DNA of 6,558 nt, from positions 1 through 6,558 of the forward strand of contig DASWLD010000220.1 of assembly GCA_036396275.1 (NCBI GenBank), given 5' to 3'. The DNA is from JACQFZ01 sp036396275 (GTDB lineage Bacteria; Pseudomonadota; Gammaproteobacteria; Acidiferrobacterales; Sulfurifustaceae). A program made the translations under genes and the position numbers. The notes under the pieces are model-generated. The model had not been told where the DNA came from. It ran no database searches and saw nothing but the letters and a program-made list of their open reading frames with translations. This document shows positions 6,150 to 6,558 of this stretch, piece after piece (the first letter of the stretch is position 1; each line of letters begins with the position of its first letter).

Positions 6150-6170
6150 AGTCACAGTGGAGGGGCTGCA

Positions 6171-6558
6171 ATGGATACTCGCGTGGGGGAGGGTGCGTCG
6201 AGCGCCCGTCGTGCTTGCAATTTTTCTTCCGATTGTTCCAATCAGACTCGAAGCCGCTCCGGGGAACATAAATTCCCTCGCCCCTGGCGGGAGAGGGGTA
6301 GGGGAGAGGGGGGAAAGTTAAAGCGGCAGCCGCTCATTCGCGCAGCGACCAATTTCGCCCGCCCTGCCCCCGCGATCAAGCTCCTAGCAGTACTTGCCGT
6401 TTTTTCACTGCTCGCCCATCTCCCGGCCAACGCACTCATCTCGCCGACATCGCCCGTCGGTGCAACACCCGGCACCTTCGCCGTCAGCCCCTCGGGCGCT
6501 GCAACCTACACCATTCCGATCGTCGTGCCTCCCGGCACCAACGGCATGCAGCCGAACC
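6171..6558 (+). CDS. SpvB/RHS-type secreted protein, N-terminal part (3'-partial)
   Basis: The frame is open from ATG 6171 to the window end (129 codons). ATG 6171 has an excellent Shine-Dalgarno, GGAGGGG at 6159-6165 with a 5-nt spacer. Only GTG 6183 is another canonical start before the hydrophobic segment. Residues 1-68 are a long, arginine-rich, low-complexity extension containing FPRPWRERGRGEGG (35-48), which is a repeat element read in frame. Residues 69-88 look like a signal peptide: IKLLAVLAVFSLLAHLPANA with cleavage after ANA. Then comes GATPGTFAVSPSGAATYTIP and VVPPGTNGMQPN (97-129), closely resembling the opening of SpvB/TcdB-middle and RHS-repeat proteins (a '...SGAATYSIPI..PPGT.GMQPSLSL' motif). 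Such proteins are usually very long (1000-3000 residues) and are secreted polymorphic toxins or toxin-complex subunits. The toxin end, if any, lies outside the window. Confidence 0.8.
   Translation, partial: MDTRVGEGASSARRACNFSSDCSNQTRSRSGEHKFPRPWRERGRGEGGKLKRQPLIRAATNFARPAPAIKLLAVLAVFSLLAHLPANALISPTSPVGATPGTFAVSPSGAATYTIPIVVPPGTNGMQPN
6273..6313 (+). repeat. C-rich/G-rich palindromic repeat read in frame in the SpvB/RHS-type gene
   Basis: CCCTCGCC followed by GGCGGGAGAGGGG (6287-6299) and a G-rich tail form an imperfect hairpin. Its reverse complement (C-rich arm, CTCTCCCGCC, then GGGGCGAGGG) lines up with the 5' part of the purL insertion (CCCTCCCCCGC then GCGGGGGGTGAGG), so the two are related but in opposite orientation relative to coding. 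Here it encodes FPRPWRERGRGEGG between the start codon and the signal peptide. Confidence 0.65.

Larger units (their letters stand above)
5572..6170. other. 599-bp intergenic region rich in inverted repeats
   Basis: I see no convincing gene here on either strand: the - strand frame at 5913-6269 lacks recognisable motifs and its coding sense is doubtful. The region contains a MITE-like element (5577-5741), a stem GGGTCGGT/ACTGACCC (5774-5781/5790-5797), a long imperfect hairpin (5821-5870), a GTGGG...CCCAC element (5907-5932, with a second GGGTTG/CAACCC stem at 5961-5966/5975-5980), a G/C-rich hairpin (5985-6022), a promoter candidate (6041-6070) and a leader hairpin (6121-6149). No tRNA or rRNA was recognised. 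Confidence 0.7.

Noticed and set aside
5913..6269. 118-codon open frame on the - strand
   Set aside because: It crosses several inverted repeats and the start of the SpvB/RHS-type gene, with no domain or credible start.
6106..6321. 71-codon + strand frame upstream of and overlapping the last gene
   Set aside because: It lacks a good ribosome site and runs out of frame through the well-supported start at 6171, ending in the G-rich repeat.

Overview
The window comes from a GC-rich proteobacterium. The best fit is a gamma- or betaproteobacterium: purL is the long single-chain form with a fused glutaminase domain, there is a CsrA/RsmN-type protein, one promoter looks sigma-54 dependent, and the short intergenic palindromic repeats are of kinds common in proteobacteria. 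I cannot name the genus. All supported genes lie on the + strand; long open frames on the - strand are shadows produced by the base composition.

Layout. 1-3909 is purL (FGAM synthase), cut at its 5' end by the window edge (about 55 N-terminal residues missing). It carries an extra in-frame block of about 60 codons (1621-1800) that looks like a palindromic repeat element read as protein. 3939-4157 encodes a 72-residue excisionase/MerR-type helix-turn-helix protein. After a perfect 22-bp palindrome (4171-4192) comes a tight pair: an XRE-family regulator (4337-4618) and, 3 nt later, a small CsrA-family RNA-binding protein with an RsmN/RsmF-like internal insertion (4622-4816). A sigma-54-like -24/-12 element (4903-4918) precedes a secreted GH23-type lytic transglycosylase (4954-5571).

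5572-6170 holds no convincing gene and is dense in inverted repeats: a 165-bp MITE-like element directly after the transglycosylase stop, three further hairpin elements, a sigma-70-like promoter and a hairpin in the leader of the last gene. From 6171 to the window end runs the start of an SpvB/RHS-type secreted protein with an excellent Shine-Dalgarno site. Its long N-terminal extension contains a second palindromic G/C-rich repeat read in frame (6273-6313).

The genes are mostly unrelated in function: purine synthesis housekeeping, a small regulatory cluster (DNA-binding plus RNA-binding regulator), a cell-wall enzyme, and a large surface or toxin-type protein. The common theme is repeat invasion. 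Related C-rich/G-rich hairpin elements occur once in intergenic DNA and twice inside reading frames, once in an essential-type enzyme and once between a start codon and a signal peptide.
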